Shown: piece after piece, positions 47,516-57,533 of the stretch
How the letters are laid out: the number at the start of each line of letters is the position of its first letter
How positions within the stretch are numbered: the stretch's first letter is position 1
Source: Taudactylus pleione
Taxonomy: Eukaryota; Chordata; Amphibia; Anura; Myobatrachidae
DNA: 64,000 bases
Reading direction: 5' to 3'
NCBI GenBank assembly: GCA_031769625.1
Contig: JAUIMM010000003.1
Location: forward strand, 2,001,001 to 2,065,000
Notes under the pieces: generated by a model
Told to the model about the DNA's origin: nothing
Database searches by the model: none
Seen by the model: the letters and a program-made list of their open reading frames with translations, nothing else
Translations under genes and position numbers: made by a program

Positions 47516-47995
47516 TAATGACTTATTACACGTGCAATCGGCAGATTGTTGCATTCTGCACATGCATACGCATCACAGTGCTCATGTGCAAACCGGCCAC
47601 TGCGATCGCATCGTCTATGCAGACCCATCCCAGAGTAATTGACAGGAAGTTCCATCTCTGGGTGGGGGGGGGGGGGGTGGGTGAGCGGCTTAATGCAGGC
47701 ATGCCAGTGCGTTTACACTCTGTTTTAGGGGCATGCATAAATTATCCACTGTGTACGCAGTGTGAGTACTCATAGCGCGCGTGGCTGTTCCTGAGTAAGG
47801 TCAGAGCTTGTGCAAGTGTGCGTGAGGCTGCGATGGTACCCGATTGTACCAATAGTTTTGCTATTCTGCTAAGTATTACGGATATGCGTATTGTAGAGTG
47901 GGCGTCCTTATGTGCTGCTGAGTTTGCATCGGTAAGTATAACCATGTAGCTACTGGTCACCATACTTCTGAGGAATGACTAGAGGTCCGAAAAGC
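47516..47995. mobile_element. Family C-like MITE spanning the right duplication breakpoint
   Basis: It continues past the breakpoint with GGGGCATGCATAAATTATCC. This parallels TTTGGGTGTGCATAATTAAAG in other family C copies and shows the element was intact before the duplication. The right end near 47995 is approximate. Confidence 0.6.
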
Positions 47996-48262
47996 TTCAA
48001 GTATCGGTGACATTATTGTATGGCACATTGTGGTGAAGGTCCTGGAATTATCCTAAATTGTTGCCCTTGAAGAGGAGATTTTTTCCCGGGACTCAGGACC
48101 ACAACCCTATTACCATCTGTGAGGGTAACAACTTTCTGGATGAAAGGAATAATTCTTCACCCTCTGTGATACCACTTTGTGGTGATATGCTTGTGTTTTA
48201 TTTTTTAAATGTGAGTGTAAAATCTATTAAACCTTTGTTCATTTGTTTGACAATATTACACT

Positions 48263-48590
48263 ATGGGCGGAATTCAATTGATTCCTGCCCCCATCGCGCC
48301 CGACGGAGCTATTCAATTCTTGCTCCTGTCGGGCACGATCAGCTGACAGCGCTACATCTCAGCTCGCAGCCCCAGGGGGGTGAGAGCTAAAATGTGTGAA
48401 AAGTGACATGTTAGGGCCCCAAACTTCACTTTTCGTGATCGCGCCCAGCACTTTGGTCGGGTTTAGCTACTTTACGCGGCTAAACCCGACCACTTTTGGC
48501 ACGATCAGCACGAAAATCTGGAACAATTGCATAGCGGCCCGCAAACTCCTGTCACTTTAGACGGGAGATGTGGGCCGCGAAAATAACTAT
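48263..48590. repeat. MITE-like repeat beginning GGGCGGAATTCAATTG
   Basis: It has internal inverted matches (TCGGGTTTAGC ... GCTAAACCCGA; GCCCGACGGAGC ... GCTCCTGTCGGGC). The right terminus was not found. It is an intron of the glycosyltransferase gene. Confidence 0.5.
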
Positions 48591-49167
48591 GTGTTTTTCT
48601 TTCATTTTTTTTAGTGACTGATGATCACGTTGTGGAAATTGGAGTTTACTTCACTGCCTGAAGCATATTGAACTGTCTATGGATAAGAGAATCCTGCATT
48701 AAGGGAATTGGACAGAACTGAGAAATTATTTGATGTAAGGACTAATTGTGTATATTTTTTTGGTGGTTAAGCGCCACATGTGAGGGAATACTTTTTTCCA
48801 TTGAGTTTGCATCGTGATCGCAGTGGTTTGGCTTGCTATCGCAGTTGAACTGCGTGCGTATGCAGTATTGTGATCAGTAGTGAATCAGTAAGATCGCCAG
48901 TAATAGGGATGTAACTAGCAATACACCCAGCCCTTGTCATGTGACCCTTATGGTGCCCAGCAGTCCTTCCGTTTCCTGTTCCCCTCTCTACGCCATGGTG
49001 CCATCATGTGACAGTAGGTGCAACCAGAAGCTCATAGGATTATTCTCTCTCATCATTACTCTTCACATGTGGTTTCATAAAGTCTACAAACTGAAATGGT
49101 GCCATATTACCTATTCATGACATATATAATATGCAACTGAGGAGACAAGTAAAAAAAACACGCTTAC
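48591..49167. other. Intron sequence, unassigned
   Basis: No exon or repeat is recognised in this stretch. Confidence 0.4.
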
Positions 49168-49224
49168 TGTGTGGGACAGTGACATGAAAACCTGTTGTGC
49201 CATCCGGTGCTTTGCACGCAGAAC
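49168..49224 (-). CDS. abo-like: GT6 glycosyltransferase, candidate 57-nt stem exon
   Basis: The minus-strand segment lies between a strong acceptor (GATTTGTTGTTTCAG) and a strong donor (GTAAGCGTG). It has exactly the phase needed on both sides: one leading base completes the TG carried from the anchor exon to Trp, and two trailing bases join the 36-nt exon. It encodes FCVQSTGWHNRFSCHCPT, with no stop. Human ABO exon 3 is also 57 nt. Stem sequences are poorly conserved, so the assignment rests on splice sites, phase, length and position. An additional small stem exon could exist but was not found. Confidence 0.72.
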
Positions 49225-49307
49225 CTGAAACAACAAATCACATAATTTCATTAGTCATTATGATATGGGTATTTCTCCAGGGGGTAAATTTACTAAGAAT
49301 TGTGTTT

Positions 49308-50560
49308 TTATTATTTTATTTATTTATTAACAGTTTCTTATATAGCAGTGTATTCTGTTGTGCTTTACAATTGGAAACATTAATAGAACAAAACTGGGTA
49401 ATAAATAACAGACAGATATATACAGTAGGCAGGAAGGCCCTGCTCGCAATCTGTAGGGAAATAGACATTGATACACAAGGATAGGTGCTATATTTTGCAT
49501 TTTGGTCCAGCCAGAGTTCAGAGTTTCTTGGTGGGCTGTATGATCCAGTCACACAGGAATGTCGGCCAAATATCAGGAGGATGTGAAAGAAAGACAATGT
49601 GTGAGGTTGGTTATGTGTGGACTGTGAAAGGGGATGTAATTAGATGTGGACGCTATGAAGGTTATGTAGGCGGTTCTGGAATCTGATAAGCTTGCCTGAA
49701 GAGGTGAGATTTTAGGGAATGCTGAAGAATTGGAGACTAGAGGAAAGTCTTATTGTGCGTGGTAAGGCATTCCATAAAGTGGGTGCAGCCCCCCAAAAAA
49801 TCCTGTAACCGCGAATGGGAGCAAGTAATGCGTAATGAGAGAAGCAGATCTTGTGCTGAGTGGAGAGGTCGGGTTGGGAGATATTTTGAGATGAGTGAAG
49901 AGATGTATGTTGGTGTGGTTTGGTTAATAGCCTTATGTGTAAGTAAAAGTATTTTGTATTGAATACAGTAGAAAACCGGCAACCAATGGAGGGACTGACA
50001 GAGCGGAACAGCAGACGATTAATGTTTGGCAAGGAAGATCAGCCTTGTAGCTGCATTCATAATGGATTGTAATGGCGAGAGCTGTTTTTGGGAAGACCAG
50101 TAAGGAGACTCTTGCAAAAGTCAATGCGGGAAATAATAAGTGCATGGATTAGCATTTTTGCAGTGTCTTGTGTGAGATATGGTTGAATTTTGGATATATT
50201 TTTTAGATGTAGTATTCACAGCGCTTCACTTTTTCCACATTTTCCAAAATGGAATCAATTAATTTTTGTCCTCAAAATTCTACACAGAATATCCCATAAT
50301 GACAACGTGTAAAAGTTTTTTTCTTTAATTAAATTAGCAAAAATCTAAAAAAAAACCCTAAGAAATCACATGCACATAAGTATTCACAGCCTTTGCCAGG
50401 TGCATCCTGTTTCCACTAATCATCCTTGAGATGTTCCTACAGCTTAATTGGAGTCTACCTGTGGTAAATTCAGTTGTTTGTGAGGACCTAGGACAGAGCC
50501 TTGCGGTACTCCTACTGATAGAGGTAGCGAGGAAGAGGCAGAATTTGAAAAATGAACAGT
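49308..50560 (-). pseudogene. CR1/L2-type LINE, 3' part
   Basis: On the minus strand, 50475-50600 carries LSNRSFTVHFSN and LPLSVGVPQGSVLGP, the reverse-transcriptase motif (GVPQGSVLGP) of the CR1/L2 clade. After an inserted Tc1 fragment come LPTRPLHSAQDLLLSL, APTLWNALPRTIRLSSSLQ and the 3' untranslated region ending in a TATTTATTTATTAACAG-type tail. The 5' part of the same element is at 55608-56272. Frameshifts make it inactive. Confidence 0.85.
50209..50460. mobile_element. Tc1/mariner fragment inserted in the CR1/L2 LINE
   Basis: TAGTATTCACAGCGCTTCAC, CCAAAATGGAATCAATT, CCCATAATGACAACGTG and AAGAAATCACATGCACATAAG match the fragment at 8905-9110. Confidence 0.8.
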
Positions 50561-51161
50561 GAAAGAGCGATTAGATAGTGCGTGGCTTGGCACAGCATGG
50601 AGTAGCAGCATGTTGCTGTAGCTCCCGTGAACTATCTTATCCATCCTGATCCCCTGGTGGTCTAGGGTCAGCATCTTACCTGCAGGTGTGGGAGTCCTTC
50701 CTGATCTCTCCGGTGCCCTGCCCGGGTGTGTCTGGCGTCTCGCTGTGCCTGTTCCGTGCTGAAGAGTGCTGGGGCCTGCTGTGGTGTCTGTTCCCCTCCT
50801 GACTGTGGACGCTTCCATCCAGCATGGACTGTGGGAGAGCCGCTGGTCTCTTCCTCTCCTGCTGCTGTGCGCTATCCGAGGCTCCCTGGTTTGTTGATGC
50901 TGGGGCTGGGGGCAGGTGCTGCCACTTGTTGCTGGTCCTCTGCTGGGTCCTTGGTCCGGTGAGTCCCTCTGCAGACGCCATCTTGGGTGGCTCCTGGAAT
51001 CCCCTGTTACCCTGCTCAGCACTGTCCACAGGCTGCAATTATCCTCTTGCAGTGCATTATTCATATAAAGTGACATTATCAGCTGGTGATTGTTGGATTA
51101 CACTGTGATTGCTTTACTATAGGTTCCTGTTAACTCCACTCCTCATAATATCTGTCTTACC

Positions 51162-52036
51162 ATGAGGAAAACTGGCACTGCTGCTGCCAGATTAGAAAAG
51201 TATGCCAGAAATTCTCAGGCACATCAATCATCTAGTTAGGTTGTTGCTGATCCCCCTTCTCCCCTATCCGTTGAGGGCGATGTTGACCATAATGGTGCGT
51301 CACATTCTACTCAGCAAATTCTACAGGCTATATCTACTTCTGAGCAATGAGTTACTGATAAAATTGGTCAAGTGCAGATTGATGTGTCCCTACTCCGTCA
51401 GGATTTACAGAAGATAAGGGAGAGAGTTAGAGAAACAGAGCACCGCATTTGTGATCTGGAAGATGCTACCTCACCCTTAAAGCATAAAGTTGAAGATTTA
51501 TCTTCACAAGTCGTGTCCATCCAAGCTAAACTTTCTGATGTTGAGGGTCGGCTTAGGCACAACAACATCCGCATTGTTGGGCTTCCTGAGTGGGCTGAGG
51601 GCTCGGCGCCTGAGAAGTTTCTTGAGGACTGGCTAATTCATCTATTTTCCTGAGAGGCGTTCAGTCCTCAATTTGCTGTGGAACGTGCTCATAGGCTCCT
51701 CTCTAGGCTTCCTCCACCTGGTGCTCCTGCTAGAACCTTCATTCATCCTGCTACATTTTAAAGATCGGAATACTGTTCTTCAACAGGCCTGCACTAAAGG
51801 TCCGCTACAATTCGAGAATCATTCCATTTCTATTTTTCCTGATTTTTGTCTTGGAGGTGCAGAAGAGTCGTTCACAGTTTTTGCAAGTCAAGCGTAAACT
51901 CAGTGATTGTAAAATCCATTATTCCATGCTATTTCCTGCAAGATTACGAGTAGTACATGATAATAAAACCCATTTCTTTGCTAGCCCCAAGGATGCGGAG
52001 GCTTGGTTGGAGCGTCAGCCCTGTGCTCCTCATTGA
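51162..52036 (+). pseudogene. L1 ORF1 protein, broken
   Basis: Start ATGAGGAAAACTGGC. Early stops occur near 51235 and 51349. A coiled-coil region follows (VSLLRQDLQKIRERVRETE, LKHKVEDLSSQV). The RNA-recognition core follows (LRHNNIRIVGLPEWAEG), another stop at 51652, then ERAHRL, LHFKDRNTVLQQA and KRKLSDCKIHYSMLFPA, ending AWLERQPCAPH. Domain order is that of L1 ORF1p, the RNA chaperone of the L1 particle. The stops and frameshifts disable it. Confidence 0.88.
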
Positions 52037-52739
52037 AATATTTTTTTCATGTTTTGATTTGTCTGGATCTCTTGTGTCTTTTTCTTTGCTTGCTTTAAGC
52101 GATTGTACATGTGCTATTACAGGTATACATACTAATCCCTGCAGGTTTTTCATGTTTTAATATTTGAAATCTTATTGTGTATTTTCTAAAGCTGATTGGT
52201 ATACCCATTCAGCCCATAATGTAAAATGTATTCTGTATGTGTAAATCTTAATTCTATTGTGCGATTTTGTTATAAGTTTATGTCCAAGTGATTGTCTCAC
52301 CAGGGGACCGATTACAGTTCTATTTATAGGGAGTTTTCTACTGATTTATTTCCTATTCCCTCATTACTCTATGCTCTGAATTATTAGTCAGTTTCTAGGG
52401 GGGGGGGGGTTCTAGGGCATAGGGACTAGGTATGCCTCAGGTTTTGAAGGTTATACAGGGTGGGTTAGGGATGGGGTAGTTTGTTTGTTTGTTTTCTTTT
52501 CTTTTTTCCTTTTTGTTTAAGTCATCAGTATATGTGTAGCTTTCTTGCTCTCCTTTTTCTTTGCTTCTCTGGGTATAATACATTACCTATCGCTGGTTTG
52601 GCTGATTGGGCCCACATCGGGTCATCTCACTATGCTTTATTATTTTATTTTTATTATTGTCTTTTGTCAATTTTATATTATCCTGTATTTGCTGTTTCAT
52701 ATGCGAGTCCGTGATTGTGACTGCTTGTGATCTCCGCCT

Positions 52740-54840
52740 CCTGGGTTGGAACGTTTAGGGTCTTGAGGGACAGAATTAAGCTCTCTCTTGTTATGTCTTA
52801 AATTAAGAAGTACCATGCTGAAATTGTATGTCTTTCAGAAACTCATCTATATGGCAGTAAAGTTTTGGCACTTAAAAAAACCCTGGATAGGTCATATGTA
52901 TCACTCCACATTCTCACATAAGGCAAGTGGGATTTCGGTCCATATTAGCAAGTCATTACATTTTCATTTAGAATCCAGTCTGGTTGATATCCTTGGTAGG
53001 TTTGTTTGTTTTTCTTCGAGCTGCTGTTAATCATGTCCTCCTTCATATACTAGCAGTATATGTTCCTCCTCCGTATAATTATGAAGTTTTGCGTCAGGCC
53101 ATTATATTTGTTGTTCAATCTCCTGGCACCCCTGTAATATGTATGGGTGACTTTAATAACGTCATCGATCATCGATTGGATAGGTGGAGGGAGAGTGTCG
53201 ATTCTGTCTTGTCCTCCTTCTCCCACTCCTTTTACCAATCTTACTGCTGAACTGGGCTGGATTGATGTTTGGTGTTGCAGGAATCCATCTGCCACTCAGT
53301 ATTCATGCCACTCCACTTCCTATCAGACGTTATCTCGAATAGACCTAGTGTTACTCTCCTCTAATATATTATCTATGGTATCCGACATAGCTTATTTATC
53401 CAGGGGTATCTCTGATCAGTCTCCTGTACTGCTTATCTTAATCATGTCTCTTCTTTTTGGAAATTGCACCCATTTTGATTGCCTATGATGGGAGCTGGCT
53501 CTGAACTTGCGGCGGCATGGGAGGGATTTCAATCAGATAATCTTTCCCACCTAAATCCGAATATTAGGCATGACGCCTTTAAGGCTTATATGCGAGGCTC
53601 ATTCATTAAACAGGTATTTGAAATCAAAATGCATAACAGGTAGGAGGAATCCCATCTTGAGCTAATGTGCTCGCAAGTAGAGGCTCAATATATCCTTTCT
53701 CGATCACCAATTGATCGTGAATTATGGCTGGATACTTAAAGATAGTGGTCGGAGTATCTCCTCGACAAATCCAAACACAGATTACTCTTCTCTAGACACA
53801 ACCAATATTCTCAGGCTGAAGTTGGTGGTAGCTATTTGGCTTTCTTAGCAAGAGCAGATTCCCATGCTAATAATGTGCAGTGTAGTATGGATTCCAGAGG
53901 TCAGTTGTGCTACTCCGTGGTTGGTATTTCTGAGGTGTTTTCTGAATATTACTCTTCTCTGTACACTTCCAGAGTTTCTTATTCATTAGATCAACTTCAG
54001 GATTACTTGGACTGAGTTGTCCTGTTGAAGCTTTCCCAGGAAGCGATTGCGTGTCTGGATGCTCCATTTACTTTGGAGGAAATTGAGGCTGCTGTTTCTT
54101 CCCTTCCCACTTCCAAGGCCCCTGGTTGTGATGGGATTCCTGTGGAGGTGTACAGAAAATGTAAAGATTTTTTTTATTCCATATTTACTAAATTTATTTA
54201 ATTCTTTGTTTGAATGGGGATCTCTTCCTCCTTCTGTGTCTGAAGCTATCTTTGTTGTACTAGCTAAGCCGCGGAAGGATCCCACCCTTTCTGAGTCTTA
54301 TCGTCCTATTTCGCAGTTAACTACAGATGTCAAAATATTAGCCAAAATACTAGTCACACGTGTAAATCTGGTTATTACTACACTTATTCACCCTGATCAA
54401 ACTGGGTTCATGCCAGGAAAGTCTACGGTCCAGAATCTTCGTAGATTGTTTTACCACCTACAGAGAAGAGATGCGCACGTGGAGGAGGCAGTTGTGGTGT
54501 CTTTGGACGCCGCCAAAGCTTTCAACTTGGTAGAATGGGGCTACCTGTGGGCTGTGCTTCATAAATTTGCCTTTGGACCCCATTTTATACACTGGATTCA
54601 GCTCCTGTATTCTTTTCCGACAGCTAGGGTGTCTGTCAATGGATATATGTCAGCTTCTTTTCCTTTAATGAGGGGGACTCGTCAGGGTTGTCCGTTGTCC
54701 CCTGCCCTTTTTGCTATGGCTATTGAGCCATTGGCCTGTTTACTTTGTGCAGATCCTGATGTTCGAGGTATTAAGTCCGGTATAGCTGAGGATATTGTGG
54801 CTCTGTATGCGGACTATATGCTCCTGTTTTTAGAGGACTC
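52740..54840 (+). pseudogene. L1 ORF2 (endonuclease and reverse transcriptase), broken
   Basis: The endonuclease motifs appear in pieces: VCLSETHLYGS, MGDFNNVIDHRLDR, LSRIDLVLLSS and GISDQSPVL, where the usual SDHS has lost its His. From 54047 the polymerase core reads GSLPPSVSEAIFVVLAKP, SYRPISQLTTDVKILAKIL, DQTGFMPGKST, LDAAKAFNLVEW, GTRQGCPLSPALFAMAIEP and LYADYMLLFL. The catalytic YADD is changed to YADY, and DAEKAFD-type to DAAKAFN, so two key acidic positions are lost. The thumb and Cys-rich C-terminus are absent after the MITE. Clearly dead. Confidence 0.92.
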
Positions 54841-55346
54841 TGATTCAGACCCGCTCGCGAGCGCACACCGCTCACAAGTGGTCCCCCACTGCACATGCGC
54901 ACACTGGAGCCAGCTCTGGCATGAGCCCCAGCGAGCGACAGCAGCTCCGTCGCTCCTTGGCTCACTACAAAATGGGGCGGCTGTCGATATTGATTGACAG
55001 CTCGCCCTGTTTTGTAGGCGAGGAGAGGGGGTGGCTGTGCAAATGGAGGCATTCCCAAAGGAACACCTGCCGTTTGAGGAAGGCCCTACTGACATCACCA
55101 GTGATGTCAGTAGTGAACTTCCTTCTCTATTAGAGCAGGAAGTTCACTGGGGCTTTCGAGAAACAAGACCTTACCACAAGGGTCTTATCGGAATCCCAAT
55201 GGTCACAATGGACGTGACCATCACCTGGCCACTCGCAAAAGCTGTGGGTAGTCACCAACAGCTTAGCGAGCGGCCAGGAGGCCGCCCCCCCAAAAAAAGA
55301 GCTGCCCTGATTCAGAGCGATCGCTCTCAAAGAGCGTCCGGTTCTG
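54838..55346. mobile_element. MITE, family B-like, inside L1 ORF2
   Basis: It runs from GACTCTGATTCAGACCCGC to GGTTCTGAATCAGGCCC. The interior has GACATCACCAGTGATGTCAGT and the GTGGGTAGTCACCAACAGCTTAGCGAG block typical of family B. It sits exactly where L1 coding stops and 3' untranslated sequence begins, so its insertion or a later deletion removed the rest of ORF2. Confidence 0.85.
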
Positions 55347-55607
55347 AATCAGGCCCTATGTCTGATCAAAAGTTATATTTTATGTTCTTTTGACTGTATT
55401 ATAACAATAACATGAGAAACGGCTTTCAATGTCTTTTATTTCTTTCTCTTTCAATATGTTGTACATGTCATAACGTATATATATAACATGTCTGCAAATA
55501 TCTGATGACTTTGTTTTGTCTGTATTTTTCTATTTGTGTGAACTGAAATTTTCTTCAATAAAAAAAACTTGATTTAAAAAAGAAAGAAAGAAAGAGCGAT
55601 TAGATAG

Positions 55608-56272
55608 GTAGGATAAGAACCAAGAAAGAGCTGTGTCCTTAAGACCTAGGGATTGTAGTGTTTGTATGAGAAGAGAGTGCTCAACAGTGTCAAAAGCAGC
55701 AGAGAGATCTAGAAGAATTAGGAGTGAACAATGGCCTGTAGCCTTGGCAGTGACCAGATAATTTACTACCTTAGGCAGTGCTGTCTCTATGGAGTGTTGG
55801 GAACGAAAGGCGGACTGAAGTGGATCCAATAAGTTGTGTGAGTTAAAAAAGTGGGTGAGGCAGGTGTAGAAAAGTTTCTCAAGTAGCTTGGAGGGGCATG
55901 GCAGCTGGTAGATGGGCCGGTAATTTGAGAGAGTGTTAGGGTCAGAATCTTTTTTTTCAGAATGAGAGTAATCACTGCATGCTTGAACAGTGATGGAAAG
56001 ATGCCAGTAGAGAGAGAGATTACAGATTTTAGTTAGGGTTGGGATGAGGACAGGAGACAGAGCTTTACTAATTTGTGAGGGTATAGGATCAAGAGAAGTA
56101 ATAGAGAAGAGTAGGAGGATGAGAAGAGTGTAGATACTTCATCTTTGTGGGGTCAATGAAGAGAATGTGCCAGAGGGTTCAGGTAGAGAATTAAGCAGGT
56201 CACTAGCTGGGGAAGAGCATACCATTTCATTTAGCATTTTATCAATCTTGTCCTTGAAATACTGCATGGGGC
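55608..56272 (-). pseudogene. CR1/L2-type LINE, 5' part of reverse transcriptase
   Basis: The minus-strand frames read YFKDKIDKMLNEM and LTKICNLSL, then [13 protein letters not shown] in another frame. [21 protein letters not shown] and [20 protein letters not shown] follow (FDTVxH, first catalytic Asp region). It ends in [12 protein letters not shown] at the L1 insertion point and continues as LSNRSFTVHFSN at 50600, so the L1 split one LINE. Frame changes near 55800 and 55975 mark it as dead. The upstream endonuclease is absent. Confidence 0.88.
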
Positions 56273-56274
56273 AG

Positions 56275-56557
56275 GGAAGGACTGGGGTTGCTAGGCAGCC
56301 CGGGCAGTCCCTCTGCATGCGCGCCACAAAAGAATCATGGCCTCATCTCAAAAGGGGCTTGGTTACATTTCACGGGGGCGTGCTGCGAGTCACAGAGGCC
56401 AGCCCCTCGCAGCACACCTCCATCTGTCATTTTCCCGGCCGAGCAGAGTGCCGGGAGGCGGAGCTGCTCAGCCAGGGATTTAACACCGGACCGGCCCATC
56501 TGGCCATCAGCCCTTCGATCATGTGCAAGAAGTGCCAGATGGGCAATCTGGCCCTGT
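56275..56557. mobile_element. Probable hAT MITE
   Basis: The ends CAGGGAAGGACTGGGGTTG and CAGATGGGCAATCTGGCCCTG form an imperfect inverted pair starting CAGGG, usual for hAT. A clear 8-bp duplication was not seen. It lies at the truncated 5' end of the LINE. Confidence 0.5.
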
Positions 56558-56877
56558 GACGGGGAATAATACAACGGTGTGTGTCTCCCTACTATAGTGT
56601 AAGTCCCCCAGCTGGTTCAGTCCTGTGCTGGTTACTGTAAAAGTGGGAGGACGCCACAGCGGTTTTTCCCCAATTTTCCAGTACCAGATCAGACTGAGAG
56701 GTCCAGGGCTGGTTATGCTTTTGGGGGCACCTGGGTCTGCCGCTGAGAGGGACAAATGTACCCCCCTAGCTGCCATGCAAAGTTTTTTTTCATTTTGTTT
56801 TGAGGGGGCGTCCCCTTAGCACCTGGTCCCCAGTTCTCGGCAACCCTGCCCTCACCAGTAGAGCGACATGAACTCAC
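56558..56877. other. Intron sequence, unassigned
   Basis: GC-rich sequence ending in CGGCAACCCTG near 56850, which may be a further hAT-type terminus. Nothing is firmly recognised. Confidence 0.35.
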
Positions 56878-56953
56878 CAGTACAATGAGAGCAGCAGGAG
56901 AACTGTGCTATAGATCAAAACACAAATCCATTTCTTTTTGCAGCCAATTTTGT
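56878..56953 (-). CDS. abo-like: GT6 glycosyltransferase, membrane-anchor exon
   Basis: The minus-strand acceptor TTTGTCTTTTTCTTCCAG and donor GTGAGTTCA bound 76 nt. With two leading bases it encodes KIGCKKKWICVLIYSTV followed by LLLLSLY and the first two bases of a Trp codon. A basic cluster followed by about 17 hydrophobic residues is the cytoplasmic tail and signal anchor of a type II Golgi protein, as in other GT6 enzymes, whose anchor also ends in LSLYW-like sequence. The joining phase fits the 57-nt exon. The leading two bases need an upstream exon ending in one base, which I could not find. Confidence 0.85.
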
Positions 56954-57299
56954 CTGGAAGAAAAAGACAAATATGTGAGATAATGCCACAAACACAGTGA
57001 AATCACAGAGGAGATCTACATAAAGGGACAAATACTTGTACACGCTACAGTCCTGCCAGCCCTTGTGGTCCGCCCCCTCCCTGTCTCTTGTAGTATCACT
57101 GTGGACTGGGAGAGACGTCATGACGCCTCTCCCAGTCAGTCCCGAGGTGCCTGCGTCTGCGACGAGGAGCTGCTGGCCCGCTGCCATTCCATTCCTCCTA
57201 CTGCGGCAGATACAGAGACTGCGGCTCCCCAATGCCCCCACCCCCACCCCCCCGGCTCGATATAAACCTAAGTGTTGCTTTATTGAGAGAGATCTGCAG

Positions 57300-57460
57300 G
57301 GATGGGGGATTTTAATTGTCTGGCATACTGTGTAAGGGGAGAGGGAGGATTTTTACTGTTTGGCTTAATGTGTAAGGGGGAGGGGGGATTTTCACTGTGG
57401 GGACATAATGTGTAAGGGGAGAGGGGGGATTTTGCCTGTGTGGGTAAAATGTGTGTGGTA
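57300..57460. repeat. Short tandem repeat, about 55-bp units
   Basis: Three imperfect units of GGGGGATTTTxACTGT...ATGTGTAAGGGGAGAG. Confidence 0.8.
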
Positions 57461-57533
57461 CCCCAGACCCTAAGTGTGCCTACCGATGCTGCGTCATATG
57501 TGATTTTATATATATATAGATTAAAGGTAGAGA

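Larger units (their letters stand above)
40159..47728. repeat. 7.57-kb tandem duplication, unit 2
   Basis: Near-identical repeat of 32594-40158. All features of unit 1 recur at about +7565 bp (drifting between +7563 and +7566 through homopolymer length changes). These include a family C MITE (40265-40823), a hAT MITE (41702-42065), the split MITE (43590-44309), the GC-rich repeat (44899-45257) and the microsatellite (46825-46887). Confidence 0.97.
50579..55589 (+). mobile_element. L1 LINE insertion with target duplication
   Basis: An 18-bp target duplication, GAAAGAGCGATTAGATAG, flanks it at 50561-50578 and 55590-55607, so it inserted into the minus-strand CR1/L2 LINE. Order: about 0.6 kb 5' region, ORF1 (51162-52036), ORF2 (from about 52740), a MITE, then a 3' untranslated region ending AATAAAAAAAACTTG and an AAAG-rich tail. 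The ORF2 region after the polymerase core is missing, so about 5.0 kb remains including the 0.5-kb MITE. Confidence 0.93.

Noticed and set aside
50676..51038. Gln/Pro-rich protein on the minus strand
   Set aside because: It is antisense to the 5' region of the inserted L1, without any domain.
57065..57335. First exon of the glycosyltransferase or CpG island promoter
   Set aside because: The stretch is moderately GC-rich but has no ATG followed by a donor in the needed phase on the minus strand.
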